Positions 18,040-26,815 of a DNA stretch of 52,684 bases are shown piece by piece. The translations under genes and the position numbers were made by a program. The DNA is taken from contig NZ_JAVAMB010000027.1 in the NCBI RefSeq assembly GCF_030730925.1, positions 1-52,684 on the forward strand. Direction: 5' to 3'. Position 1 is the first letter of the stretch. Each line of letters begins with the position of its first letter. Below the pieces are notes generated by a model. The model had not been told where the DNA came from. It searched no databases and worked only from the letters and a program-made list of their open reading frames with translations. This DNA is from Flavobacterium sp. DG2-3. GTDB taxonomy: Bacteria > Bacteroidota > Bacteroidia > Flavobacteriales > Flavobacteriaceae.

Positions 18040-18429
18040 TTAGAAAACCAATTCGATTATATTGTTTTCGGGATCAAGAATGACGCTTTCATAGTAACCG
18101 TCGCCCGTAATTCTGGGTTCTCCTGCTATGGTGTATCCGTCTTTTCTAAAAATTTCAGTCATCTGGTTAAGTTCTTCTTTCGACTTTACTTCCATAGCCA
18201 AATGTGCATATCCTGTTTTTTGTCTTGTTACATCTTTGGATGCATTTTCAATTCCCTGCATACACATGATTTCAATCCTACTTCCCGATTCAAAATTTAA
18301 AAAATACGATTCAAATTTTTTGAGCGAATTCGTATATTTTTCTCCTGCTGATGCTTTAAAATACTTTTGGTAAAATTCCTTCATGACTTCAAGATTTTCT
18401 ACCCAGATTGCGATATGTTCTATTTTCAT
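18040..18429 (-). CDS. VOC (glyoxalase/bleomycin-resistance fold) protein
   Basis: 129 residues, the normal length for a single two-module VOC protein. Candidate metal ligands His5, Glu53, His76 and Glu126 occupy the expected four positions (IEHIAIWV, SRIEIMC, YAHLAME, NIIELVF), so it probably binds a divalent metal. The family includes lactoylglutathione lyase-like and dioxygenase-like enzymes; the substrate cannot be called. It starts 18 bases after the MFS gene on the same strand, so the two are likely cotranscribed. Confidence 0.88.
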   Translation of the reverse strand: MKIEHIAIWVENLEVMKEFYQKYFKASAGEKYTNSLKKFESYFLNFESGSRIEIMCMQGIENASKDVTRQKTGYAHLAMEVKSKEELNQMTEIFRKDGYTIAGEPRITGDGYYESVILDPENNIIELVF

Positions 18430-18447
18430 TTCTTTAGATTTAAATGA

Positions 18448-19626
18448 TTAAGATTTGCTTTTATTCATAAATAAAAAATAAGATATTCCAACTCCTGCTA
18501 AAAGCAAACTACAAATTCCTAATGCCAATCCCAATGATGATAGCTCTGCAATAAACCCAACAGAAACGGGTCCTAGCAACTGACCAGAATATCCCATTGT
18601 CGAAATTGCGGCCACCGCAGCAGCAACAGGAACATTTTTCAGCTTTCCAGCTTCATTAAAAAATACTGGAACAATGTTGGCCGCTCCGCAACCCAGAATA
18701 AAAAAGCCTAAGATTGTCAAAGAAATCCACGGAGATACAATGACCATTAAAAGACCAGCCGAAGCGGTAAGCGCTCCGCCCGTAACCACAGTACGATGAC
18801 TTAATTTTTCTACAAGACCATCTCCAAACAGACGCATTATTGCCATAGCAACAGAGAAAACGGCATAGCCAATTCCCGCCCAAGATTCATCCATTCCGCG
18901 GTTTTCGTGAAGGAATAAAGCGCTCCAATCTAGCATAGCGCCTTCCGACATAAAAACGATAAAACATAACATTCCTAAAAACAGCACACCTCTGTTCATC
19001 CAAGCAAATTTTCCGCCTGAAACACTTTCTTTCTCTTCTGCATGTGTTGATGCTGTCTGTCTTTCGCTTGACGCATCAAATAATTTTCTGTACTGAAAGG
19101 CAACCGTTAAAAGCACTAATGCAGCTATAAATACCGCTGCATGAAGAGGCTCTAGTCCCGTTTTTATAAGAAGTCCCAAACCTAGAGATCCCACAAGACC
19201 GCCCACACTAAAAAGTCCGTGAAGCGAAGACATTATTGGACGTCCGTATAAATTCTGAAGGTTTACTCCAACCGCATTCATAGAAACATCTACAGTTCCG
19301 ATGCCGGCTCCAAAAATAAAAAGTGCCACAGCCATAGCGGTAACTCCATCCAAGAATACCAGAAATGGCAGTATAAAAGCAATTGCAATACAGGAAATCG
19401 TAATTACAATTCTGTTTCCAAATTTTTGTCCTAGATATCCAGAGATTGGCATCATTAATATAGCACCTCCACCCAACATTAAAAGAAGCAGACCGAGTTC
19501 ACCATCATTCAAATTCAATCTGTTTTTTGCAAAAGGAACCATTGGCGCCCAGCTTGAAAGTGCAAAACCGCATACAAAAAATATGCTTTTAATGGCGGGT
19601 ATCGCCTTGTTTACAGTAGTATTCAT
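18448..19626 (-). CDS. MFS transporter of the YbjJ type
   Basis: 392 residues from ATG 19626; the longer frame would need a TTG start. Twelve hydrophobic segments can be counted (e.g. AILMMPISGYLGQKFGNRIV with the MFS motif-A-like loop, HGLFSVGGLVGSLGLGLLIK, FILGCGAANIVPVFFNEAGK). The SSWAPMVPFAK start and GELGLLLLMLGGGAI region resemble the YbjJ branch, whose substrates are poorly known. A cluster of TGCAA half-sites overlaps its promoter (19650-19681), suggesting local regulation. It is probably cotranscribed with the VOC gene downstream. Confidence 0.85.
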   Translation of the reverse strand: MNTTVNKAIPAIKSIFFVCGFALSSWAPMVPFAKNRLNLNDGELGLLLLMLGGGAILMMPISGYLGQKFGNRIVITISCIAIAFILPFLVFLDGVTAMAVALFIFGAGIGTVDVSMNAVGVNLQNLYGRPIMSSLHGLFSVGGLVGSLGLGLLIKTGLEPLHAAVFIAALVLLTVAFQYRKLFDASSERQTASTHAEEKESVSGGKFAWMNRGVLFLGMLCFIVFMSEGAMLDWSALFLHENRGMDESWAGIGYAVFSVAMAIMRLFGDGLVEKLSHRTVVTGGALTASAGLLMVIVSPWISLTILGFFILGCGAANIVPVFFNEAGKLKNVPVAAAVAAISTMGYSGQLLGPVSVGFIAELSSLGLALGICSLLLAGVGISYFLFMNKSKS

Positions 19627-19649
19627 AAAATATTTAAAAAAATTATAGA

Positions 19650-19681
19650 TTGCAATATTATGCAAATTTATGCAAATTTGC
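19650..19681. promoter_or_regulatory. TGCAA half-site cluster and -7 box before the MFS gene
   Basis: TTGCA-n6-TGCAA, then two 10-base direct repeats TGCAAATTT(A/G) at 19661 and 19671, the second forming the palindrome GCAAATTTGC at 19672-19681. The complement at 19663-19670 reads TAAATTTG on the minus strand, a -7 box 37 bases before the start, so an operator overlapping the promoter is plausible. Confidence 0.45.
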
Positions 19682-19710
19682 GAATAATAGCATTTTATTT
19701 ATTAGGCATA

Positions 19711-19734
19711 AAAAAACCGCCAACGGGGCGGTTT
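19711..19734 (-). terminator. Terminator of the 19749-20363 gene
   Basis: AAACCGCC / GGCGGTTT hairpin with a 5-base loop, 15 bases beyond the stop at 19749, followed on the minus strand by seven T. Confidence 0.85.
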
Positions 19735-19748
19735 ATATTTTAATTTCC

Positions 19749-20363
19749 TTACAGATAATCTAATCTTTTGATATGAATTATTTTTTTGATTTCGGAAATC
19801 ATTTTTCGGTCGGTTGAAGAAATTTGTGAAGAAAGCACAAAGTTGATGACTTTATCAATGTCCGAAAATTTATGCTCTGAATCGAGTTCTACTAAAACAA
19901 AATCTTCTCTACTTAAATGAATCAATATATCTTCTAGAATAGGAAGCGCCATAAGAAGTTTCCCTAGTTTTTCATCATTTTTCCAAATTTTGCAAGCCGC
20001 GATTAAATATTTTGCCCCTTCTACTTCTCTGCCATTTCGAAGACTAAAAATTGCTTTTTGAAGAATAGCTGTACTTTGTTTTTCTCTTTCTAAATACTGC
20101 TCATCATAAAAGTCTGAAGTATTCTGAATTTTAATTTGAGTTTTTAAAGAGACTCCCCCATTAATATTTTTCTTTCTCAAAGTAACTTTCTTTTCAAGCT
20201 CATTTAAAACATTGGAATGTTTTTGGGCTAAAATATCTTGCTGTTCTTTTCCGCTTTTTGAATTGCCTAAAATAATATATAGCGCTGAAGCTAAAAAAGC
20301 ACAAAAAAGAAAAACAGCTACTGCTTTAATTAAGGGATTATCAAACCATTCAAACTGGATCAT
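19749..20363 (-). CDS. Unknown single-pass membrane protein
   Basis: 204 residues; I do not recognise a family. One membrane helix at about 11-32 (IKAVAVFLFCAFLASALYII) is followed by a charged, mostly helical soluble part with a coiled-coil-like stretch (about 40-60) and a helical region around 85-140 (AKYLIAACKIWKNDEKLGKL) that could be a TPR-like pair. It is monocistronic, with its own terminator. It begins about 215 bases downstream of the acyltransferase stop and shares no operon with it on this evidence. Confidence 0.7.
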   Translation of the reverse strand: MIQFEWFDNPLIKAVAVFLFCAFLASALYIILGNSKSGKEQQDILAQKHSNVLNELEKKVTLRKKNINGGVSLKTQIKIQNTSDFYDEQYLEREKQSTAILQKAIFSLRNGREVEGAKYLIAACKIWKNDEKLGKLLMALPILEDILIHLSREDFVLVELDSEHKFSDIDKVINFVLSSQISSTDRKMISEIKKIIHIKRLDYL

Positions 20364-20484
20364 AACTCATTTAATTTAAAAGTTTGAATAAAATTGTATT
20401 GGCATGCAGGACAAATCTCTTACTATTTACTGTTTCTTTTACAGGCATTCGAATACAATAAAAAAGCAGCAGCCGATTTCTATA

Positions 20485-20554
20485 CAGAATACTGTACTAT
20501 TCTGCAAAAACGGACGCGCTTATGGGAAGGGCTGTTGTTATTCCCGCACGTCCG
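20485..20554. other. Two adjacent hairpins in the acyltransferase 3' region
   Basis: First hairpin: CAGAATA / TATTCTG around a 6-base loop (20485-20504). Second: CGGACG (20511-20516) pairs with CGTCCG (20549-20554), with an inner GGGAA/TTCCC pair. It begins 26 bases after the acyltransferase stop on the minus strand. There is no long T tract, so it may be a 3' UTR structure or small RNA rather than a standard terminator. Confidence 0.5.
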
Positions 20555-20579
20555 CAATCATTACTAACTTAACCAACCC

Positions 20580-21719
20580 TTAACTTCTCTTTAAAAAACG
20601 TTTTGCCAAATAGTTTCTAAACGGAGCATCATAGAACTTTAATGAAACATAAGCCACCGTTATTGACAAAACAAATACTAATGCCGCCGCCGAAAAAGAA
20701 TTTTCTAGCGTGATTTTATTTTTTACTACATAAGAATAATACACATACAAAATTGGAAAATGCGTAATGTAAATAGGATACGAAATGTCTCCTAGAAAGG
20801 TGCAAACCTTCTGCATTGTTTTTCCTTTTACCGTGCCCGAAGCTCCAATGTATACGATAAGAGGAAACATTATAATAATCATAAGCGAATCATAAATTCC
20901 GTTCACCCATAAATTTTCGCTTCCGCCTACTCTTGGAAAAGCCAGCACGATAGCAATAAGGACACTGCTGAGTACAAAGGTGCTTCCCATATTTCCTGGT
21001 TTTGTTAATCGCCTAAGTAGAATTCCAGCAAGGAACGGGAAAGCCAGTCTTGTAAAACCAATTCTAAGTTGTGCAGGATCAAGTGACCAGCCTCCAATAA
21101 TATCTCCATGACTGCTTGTAACCGCAAGATGGATTAGAAAAAAAGCTGCAATTATCGTTAATATCCATATAATTGCATTGGATGCTTTTCTAAGAAAAAT
21201 AGCGTAGACAATATTGGCAATGTATTCAAAAAAAAGCGACCAAGCTGGACCGTTTAATGGATACATTTCGCCCCATCCTCTAATATCTAAAGAACCAGGA
21301 ACTGGAATTAAAAAGATTCCAAGTACCAAAACCACCAACATTTTCCAGAGCGAAGTTCCAGCTACAGCAGTAAACATTTCTGATGCACTTGGGTAAAAAC
21401 AAACAGCTCCAAGCAGCATACCGATTAAAATCATAGGATGAAGTCTGATAAGCCTTCTTTTAAAAAATTCTTTTATAGACATCTTTCCCCAACAATCATC
21501 ATAAGCATGCGCTATTACAAATCCAGAAAGAAGAAAGAAAAAATCGACAGCCAAATAGCCGTGGTTAATAAGCTGTTTGGTGTGATCGCCTCCAGAAAAT
21601 ACTTCTAGAATATGAAACGCTACTACGATTACTGCTGCAACTCCGCGAAGTCCGTCGAGTATTTCATAATGTTTTTTAGAATCAGGAAAAATAGATTCCT
21701 GTACAGATTTTACATTCAT
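20580..21719 (-). CDS. Acyltransferase family 3 membrane protein (OafA/YrhL-like)
   Basis: 379 residues with about ten membrane segments. The family start is clear: ILDGLRGVAAVIVVAFHILE with catalytic-type His36, YLAVDFFFLLSGFVIAHAY, and the RRLIRLHP loop near 87-94. Such proteins transfer acetyl or other acyl groups from the cytoplasm to surface sugars or peptidoglycan. It is not near visible polysaccharide genes here, so the acceptor is unknown. The upstream region holds a nested palindrome overlapping a TAGTTTTG box. Expected length for the family. Confidence 0.92.
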   Translation of the reverse strand: MNVKSVQESIFPDSKKHYEILDGLRGVAAVIVVAFHILEVFSGGDHTKQLINHGYLAVDFFFLLSGFVIAHAYDDCWGKMSIKEFFKRRLIRLHPMILIGMLLGAVCFYPSASEMFTAVAGTSLWKMLVVLVLGIFLIPVPGSLDIRGWGEMYPLNGPAWSLFFEYIANIVYAIFLRKASNAIIWILTIIAAFFLIHLAVTSSHGDIIGGWSLDPAQLRIGFTRLAFPFLAGILLRRLTKPGNMGSTFVLSSVLIAIVLAFPRVGGSENLWVNGIYDSLMIIIMFPLIVYIGASGTVKGKTMQKVCTFLGDISYPIYITHFPILYVYYSYVVKNKITLENSFSAAALVFVLSITVAYVSLKFYDAPFRNYLAKRFLKRS

Positions 21720-21774
21720 TAATTTTTGGGTTTTTGGTTATTTATTTCGTTAGTACAAAAGTTTAAATCCTTTT

Positions 21775-21810
21775 GTGCAAAACTATAACGATATAGTATT
21801 GTTTTTGCAC
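21775..21810. promoter_or_regulatory. Nested palindrome overlapping the acyltransferase promoter
   Basis: Outer arms GTGCAAAA (21775-21782) and TTTTGCAC (21803-21810), with ACTATA / TATAGT inside. The minus-strand box TAGTTTTG (complement of 21778-21785) is a candidate -7 element about 59 bases before ATG 21719, so a bound protein here would block transcription. Confidence 0.45.
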
Positions 21811-22001
21811 CGTAATTTAAAAATGTAGCCTATAAAAAACCATAAAAACCTAAATAACAAACACTTATAAATAAGTTTAGATTAAAAAAAGTAGTTTCTG
21901 CAGAGCAAAAAATAGTGTAATTTAGAATGCAAAACACCTCATCATCAGTCCTACAAAAATATATGGACTGACAGAATTGCTTTTGCGAATGCCTTTAAAA
22001 T

Positions 22002-23648
22002 CTAAGATTCACTGTTTCCTGACATTCCAATTTTCTGAAGCCTGAATTCAAACTCTTCTTTGGACAATGAAGTGCGGTTTCTAACCTTGGTTCTGTAATT
22101 ATAAATTGTACTGAGTGAATAACGAAGAAACGAAGCAATCTTAACGCTGTCTGAAAAACCAAGACGCTCCAAAGCATAAATTCGGAGTTCTGGATTTAAA
22201 ATTTCTCCGTCTTTTAAAATGATGCGTTCTTCGGGAATGAGAAGAGTATTAAAATCAGAAACAAAATCGGGATAGAGGCTAATAAAAATCTCATCAAAAC
22301 GCTGGTAAAGATCTTGAAGTTCTTCGTCAACCAGATTACTAGAACGCAGCATCAATGACAATTCGTCAAATTGTTTGCTTAACGCTTTTTTATTGAGTTT
22401 TATTCTGTATTCGTCCAATTTTCCGATATAAGAAGAACACATATCAAAAAACTGCGCAATATAAGTCTGCTTGATTCTATTGGCTTCATGAAGTTCGATA
22501 TTATATTCGTTGAGTTTATTGTTTGCTTCTTGAATATCAGAATTAACGATTTTTAATTGTTCTGACGAAATAGAAAGTTCTTCTTTTATTTTGGAGATTT
22601 TTTTCATCTGTCTGTAGACATAAACCGCAGTAACCAGCAGTCCTGCGCTCAGCATTGTAATGGCGAAAATCAATAAATGCAGTTTATTTTTATTTTCTTC
22701 TTCTCGTTCCTGATAAACGGTATTGATAATAGAATAAAACTCGGACATCATCAAAGTTCTGAATTTGACATTGCAGAAAACAGCATCTTCCAAAGCTGAT
22801 TTGGCATAACGATACGCCTTGTCGATATCACCGCGATAATAATTGTAAATGGCAAGATTCTGAATAGCTCCATGATCTTTTATGCCGTTTTCAAGATCGG
22901 CAACGGCTGCAAGTCTGTAATATTTAATTCCTTCCTGCTCTTCTTTAAAAACCATTTTGATGTCTCCAAGCAGATAGGTATACATCGCATAATCGTAATC
23001 TCTTTTGGTGCTTTTATTCAAAAGTCCGATTAACAGCTTCTGCGCTTCTGCATATTTTTTATTGTACATCAGTTTTTGCGCAAAATTGATCTTGTATTTA
23101 TTGCTTTTAGGATCTAAAACTCCTAGCAGAGAATCTCTGTAAACTTCTATTTGTCTGCGGTAATGCGTGTTCGGATTATTGGTCGCGTAATGTTCAAAAA
23201 ACTGACTGTAAAACTCATAATATTTAGCTTTTAATTCATTCGGAAGTTCATGGCTGTTTATTTTTTCGAGAATTGCTCTCGATTCTAAAAAACTTCCGTT
23301 TGAAGAATACAGGTTTGAAAGTTCAATTAAAGCCTGTTTTTCTTTATAAGAATCATACGGTTTTTTGGCAATTAATAAGTTCTGACGAGTGAAGTAAAGT
23401 GCCGAATCTATTTTATATTTTCTATACTCCTGATATAATTTATTGTTGATTGCATAAACAGTTTCACTGCTTCTTGTTATGGTCAGCTGTTTTCTATATT
23501 CGCCTGTTTTTTTATCCTTCCTTGCGGTATAAACATTCTTTTGCGCCAATGCTTTTTCTAAAGTGATTGCTTTTGATACGGACTCTTGGCATCGTGCGTT
23601 AAATATTGAAAATAGGCAAACGGAAATAAGAATAAAAAATTTCTTCAT
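22002..23648 (-). CDS. DUF6377-type membrane TPR regulator
   Basis: 548 residues from ATG 23648 (signal MKKFFILISV..ARC); the longer frame needs TTG. A periplasmic TPR-like region (about 60-300) leads to a membrane helix near 324-346 (LIFAITMLSAGLLVTAVYVY), a coiled coil, and a C-terminal helix-turn-helix about 497-545 (LGFSDSVKIASFLRYSLSTI YNYRTK). The C-terminal motif is characteristic of DUF6377 proteins, which resemble one-component membrane-spanning regulators. It sits directly after locus 2 on the same strand but beyond a terminator and with its own TATATTTG box, so it is an independent gene that may control the locus. Evidence for DNA binding is only the helical pattern. Confidence 0.85.
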   Translation of the reverse strand: MKKFFILISVCLFSIFNARCQESVSKAITLEKALAQKNVYTARKDKKTGEYRKQLTITRSSETVYAINNKLYQEYRKYKIDSALYFTRQNLLIAKKPYDSYKEKQALIELSNLYSSNGSFLESRAILEKINSHELPNELKAKYYEFYSQFFEHYATNNPNTHYRRQIEVYRDSLLGVLDPKSNKYKINFAQKLMYNKKYAEAQKLLIGLLNKSTKRDYDYAMYTYLLGDIKMVFKEEQEGIKYYRLAAVADLENGIKDHGAIQNLAIYNYYRGDIDKAYRYAKSALEDAVFCNVKFRTLMMSEFYSIINTVYQEREEENKNKLHLLIFAITMLSAGLLVTAVYVYRQMKKISKIKEELSISSEQLKIVNSDIQEANNKLNEYNIELHEANRIKQTYIAQFFDMCSSYIGKLDEYRIKLNKKALSKQFDELSLMLRSSNLVDEELQDLYQRFDEIFISLYPDFVSDFNTLLIPEERIILKDGEILNPELRIYALERLGFSDSVKIASFLRYSLSTIYNYRTKVRNRTSLSKEEFEFRLQKIGMSGNSES

Positions 23649-23671
23649 CTTAGAAGGATATTGGTTTTGTG

Positions 23672-23679
23672 CAAATATA
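23672..23679 (-). promoter_or_regulatory. TAnnTTTG box of the DUF6377 gene
   Basis: TATATTTG on the minus strand, 23 bases before ATG 23648. Confidence 0.45.
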
Positions 23680-23724
23680 TACAAATTAGCATGTTTTTGT
23701 AAATTATAAAAAATCCGTTCACAT

Positions 23725-23764
23725 AAAAAAACCTTGGAAATCATTGCGGTTTCCAAGGTTTTTT
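23725..23764. terminator. Bidirectional terminator ending locus 2
   Basis: AAAACCTTGGAAA / TTTCCAAGGTTTT with a 9-base loop and T tracts on both strands, about 90 bases after the DUF3347 stop. Confidence 0.85.
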
Positions 23765-23856
23765 ATTCAACAAAAAGTTGTGTATTTCAATAAACGACAA
23801 ATACGGCTCCCTCTCAGAAGACCGCATTTATCAAACTAATTCAAAATTAAAAAAAA

Positions 23857-24378
23857 CTATAAACTTGCTTTGACTTCTCCACAAGTCAGCATATTTTTCG
23901 GGTAATACGGATTTTTGATTTCCTTACTGTCACTTGTCCAAACTGCGCCTGTCATTGGGCAAACTTGTAAATATAATGTCTCATCGGCAGGTTTAAATTT
24001 TGCTGCCTGATCCCAATATTTTACAGAAAGTGTTTCAAAAATCTTGCGCTGTTTGTTGATGTTTTTAGTTGAAGCTATCGCTGTTGCCAATTCGATAATT
24101 TCTTTTCTCGAAGTGGTAGCTGCATTCATGTCTGGTAAACTCAATTTTTTAAACTTGAAGTTTTTTAATGAATTTTTAAAAGCTTCTGCATTTTTAACAA
24201 CCGCAAGACTATCTGAAGTCAGAAAACTGTTTTTTAAAGCCAGATAATTTTTTGTGATTTCCTTTTTTTCGGTTTCTCTTTTTTGCACTAATTCTGGCAC
24301 CACTTCTTCTTTTGAAGTTATTTGAGCCTGAGCCATAACGCTAAGAAAAAGAAATGAGATAACTATTAAATTTTTCAT
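23857..24378 (-). CDS. Secreted DUF3347-family protein
   Basis: 173 residues with signal peptide MKNLIVISFL..AQAQ. The helical body (YLALKNSFLTSD, WDQAAKFKPADETLYLQVCP) and the C-terminal motif CPMTGAVWTSDSKEIKNPYY..MLTCG match DUF3347, with Cys140, Met142, Met163 and Cys166 as possible metal ligands. In other bacteria DUF3347 domains are attached to copper-efflux CusB-like proteins or act as small periplasmic proteins. The start overlaps the metalloprotease stop by 4 bases (ATGA), so they are translationally coupled. Metal binding is inference from the Cys/Met pattern. Confidence 0.85.
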   Translation of the reverse strand: MKNLIVISFLFLSVMAQAQITSKEEVVPELVQKRETEKKEITKNYLALKNSFLTSDSLAVVKNAEAFKNSLKNFKFKKLSLPDMNAATTSRKEIIELATAIASTKNINKQRKIFETLSVKYWDQAAKFKPADETLYLQVCPMTGAVWTSDSKEIKNPYYPKNMLTCGEVKASL

Positions 24379-26810
24379 GATGTAGGTTTATCTAATTTTG
24401 TAATGATTTTATCTATATCTATTAAAATGCTTTCGTAATGATCTTTGTTGATTCCTGTTGAAGCATTCATAAGCTTTGTGATATCTGTTTTCAATTTTAA
24501 AAGATGCTGTTTTGCATACAATTTAACATCGCTTCGCTGTGCTGTATTGGCTGCTTTTCCTGGCTCTAATTCTTTTGGCAATAAAAGCATTCCCAACTTT
24601 TCGATGTAACCGCGCTGAAAACCTCTTCTATAAAAATCTTGTTTTTCGTCTCCGCTAAATTTCACCCAAACCGTTTGCTGTAAATCGTTTAAGAACTCAG
24701 GAACTGTATAGGCACCTTCAAACTGCATCGATTTCAGGCTGATATTGTAAAGCATGCCAGAACTTAATAACATATTCAAAACTTGATTTTGCTGATCTGA
24801 GATTTGATCTTCTCTTTTTAAAGCAATAAGATCATCAATTTCTTGCGGATACATCCAAAGCGGTGCAACAAACAATTGTCTTCCCAGATAATCTATTGCT
24901 GCTTTTACTTTTGCTTTAGGAACTGGCTTATAGACTGCTCCTTTTTCGTCAACAGTTCGTTTTGTGATATAGTTATTTCCAATATTTTTCAGAACATGGT
25001 ACAAATACAAACCATATTGTCTCACTACAGCCTTGTGCATATCGGCTAAATTATCGTACGGATCGTTTGGCTGATAGGTCCATTCGATAAGGTGAGGCAC
25101 GACACGTTTTAGGTTTTTAATTCCGTAATCGCTGGCTTTTACTGAATCATCTCCAAGATCTTCTGCTTGGCTTCGAGGATCTTCGTCTTTGCCTTCTCCT
25201 CCAAACCATAATTTCGGATTTGCAGTTAAACTATCCGTTGTTAGTTTGGCTAATATTTTTTCTTCTTCAAACTCGTCTTTCCCGTTCGGATAATATTTGT
25301 AACCCCATTCAACAGCCCATTTATCATAACTTCCAATTCGCGGATAAAGACCTTTCGGACTAATATTATCTTCTGGCTGCGCTACATAATTAAAACGAGC
25401 ATAATCCATAATAGAAACGGTGTGTCCGTTTTCTTCTACCCATTTTTTATCACGAAGTTTTTCTACCGGTGTTGCACTGCTCGCTCCCATATTATGACGC
25501 AAACCAATCGTATGACCAATTTCGTGAGAAGAAACAAAACGGATTAACTGCCCCATCAATTCATCATCCAAATGCATTTTTCTGGCTCTTGGGTCTAAAG
25601 GTCCTGCTTGAATCATGTACCATCTCTGCACCAATTTCATTACATTATGGTACCAGCCTACGTGGCTTTCCATAATTTCACCGCTTCTTGGATCGCTAAT
25701 TCTTGGCCCATAAGCGTTTGGCGTTTCAGAAGCTAAATATCGAACTACAGAATATCTTGCATCTTCTAGACTCATGGTTTTATCATCTTCTGGCCATTCT
25801 TTACCTACAATGGCATTTTTAAAACCAGCAGCTTCAAAAGCTTTCTGCCAATCGTTGATTCCTGCAATTAAATAAGGTCTCCATTTTTTTGGAGTCGCAG
25901 GATCGATATAGTAGACAATTTGTTTTTTTGGTTCTACTAATTCGCCTCTTAAGTACTTTTTAATGTCTTTTTCTTTTGGCTCCAAACGGTAACGCTGCAC
26001 AATAAATTTCTTTTGAGCGCGCTGTTCGTCATCATCAAACAAAACATATTTATTGGCAAAATAACCTACTCTTTCGTCAAAGAAACGTTTGCGCATTGGC
26101 GTTTTCGGCAACAATACGATTGAGGTGTTTAATCGTAAAGTGATACTTCCGCTGCTTGCTGTAGAACTTGTATAGGTTTTTGTTGTTTTGGTTTCGATGT
26201 TAATTGGGTAAACATCTATACTTTCAACAAACGTTTTGTCATCCGCCAGAGACGTTAATTTTTTTTCTGTTTTTTCCTGACTTCCAATAGCAAACATGGC
26301 ATTGTCTTTTTTGAAAACATCTGTTACTTCAATAACCACATCTTTTGTATCTGGATTGGTTGTTTTTATTGGAAAAGCTGCAACAATCGGATTTTCATTG
26401 CTTCCTTCTAATGCTTTTGCCAGCATCGAATCGGCATAACGAACGTCTTGTTTGTATTGCAGCGATCTTAAATAAACAGTATTGTTAGCCCCTTTTTCAA
26501 AATAAATAGTCTGTTCGTTGGCTTTTTCTCCACCAAAACTTCCAAAACCTTCAGGGGTCGAAAGATAGCGCGTTACCACCAACATGTAGCGATTAAATAG
26601 ACTATCGGGAATCTGAAAGTAGTATTTAGCATCGACCTGACTTACAGTAAAAAGACCTGATTTAGTTTTCGCTTTATCGGTAATAACTTTGTTGTAAGCC
26701 TGCATGCCTTTTGGCTGTGTACTGGTGCTATCGGCTTTTTTTTCTGGAGTTTGGGCAAAACCATGCTGCCAGGCCGACAGCATGATTAGAATTAAAATTA
26801 ACTTTTTCAT
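24375..26810 (-). CDS. Secreted zinc-dependent metalloprotease (DUF5117/DUF4953 type)
   Basis: 811 residues, signal MKKLILILIM..GFAQ. The metzincin-type site is at His429-Glu430-x-x-His433 and His439 (SHEIGHTIGLRHN), all ligands intact. N-terminal DUF5118/DUF5117-like segments (about 35-280, YFQIPDSLFNRYMLVVTRYL) and a DUF4953-like C-terminal half follow the family. The family is common in Bacteroidota and often lies next to SusCD genes, where it is thought to trim proteins or peptides. It starts 5 bases after susD, so it is part of locus 2, and the 4-base overlap couples it to the DUF3347 gene. Confidence 0.92.
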   Translation of the reverse strand: MKKLILILIMLSAWQHGFAQTPEKKADSTSTQPKGMQAYNKVITDKAKTKSGLFTVSQVDAKYYFQIPDSLFNRYMLVVTRYLSTPEGFGSFGGEKANEQTIYFEKGANNTVYLRSLQYKQDVRYADSMLAKALEGSNENPIVAAFPIKTTNPDTKDVVIEVTDVFKKDNAMFAIGSQEKTEKKLTSLADDKTFVESIDVYPINIETKTTKTYTSSTASSGSITLRLNTSIVLLPKTPMRKRFFDERVGYFANKYVLFDDDEQRAQKKFIVQRYRLEPKEKDIKKYLRGELVEPKKQIVYYIDPATPKKWRPYLIAGINDWQKAFEAAGFKNAIVGKEWPEDDKTMSLEDARYSVVRYLASETPNAYGPRISDPRSGEIMESHVGWYHNVMKLVQRWYMIQAGPLDPRARKMHLDDELMGQLIRFVSSHEIGHTIGLRHNMGASSATPVEKLRDKKWVEENGHTVSIMDYARFNYVAQPEDNISPKGLYPRIGSYDKWAVEWGYKYYPNGKDEFEEEKILAKLTTDSLTANPKLWFGGEGKDEDPRSQAEDLGDDSVKASDYGIKNLKRVVPHLIEWTYQPNDPYDNLADMHKAVVRQYGLYLYHVLKNIGNNYITKRTVDEKGAVYKPVPKAKVKAAIDYLGRQLFVAPLWMYPQEIDDLIALKREDQISDQQNQVLNMLLSSGMLYNISLKSMQFEGAYTVPEFLNDLQQTVWVKFSGDEKQDFYRRGFQRGYIEKLGMLLLPKELEPGKAANTAQRSDVKLYAKQHLLKLKTDITKLMNASTGINKDHYESILIDIDKIITKLDKPTS

Positions 26811-26815
26811 CTAAA

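Noticed and set aside
21946..21970. CAGTCC/GGACTG hairpin after the DUF6377 gene as a terminator
   Set aside because: The 6-base stem has a 13-base loop and no clear T tract, so it is too weak to call.
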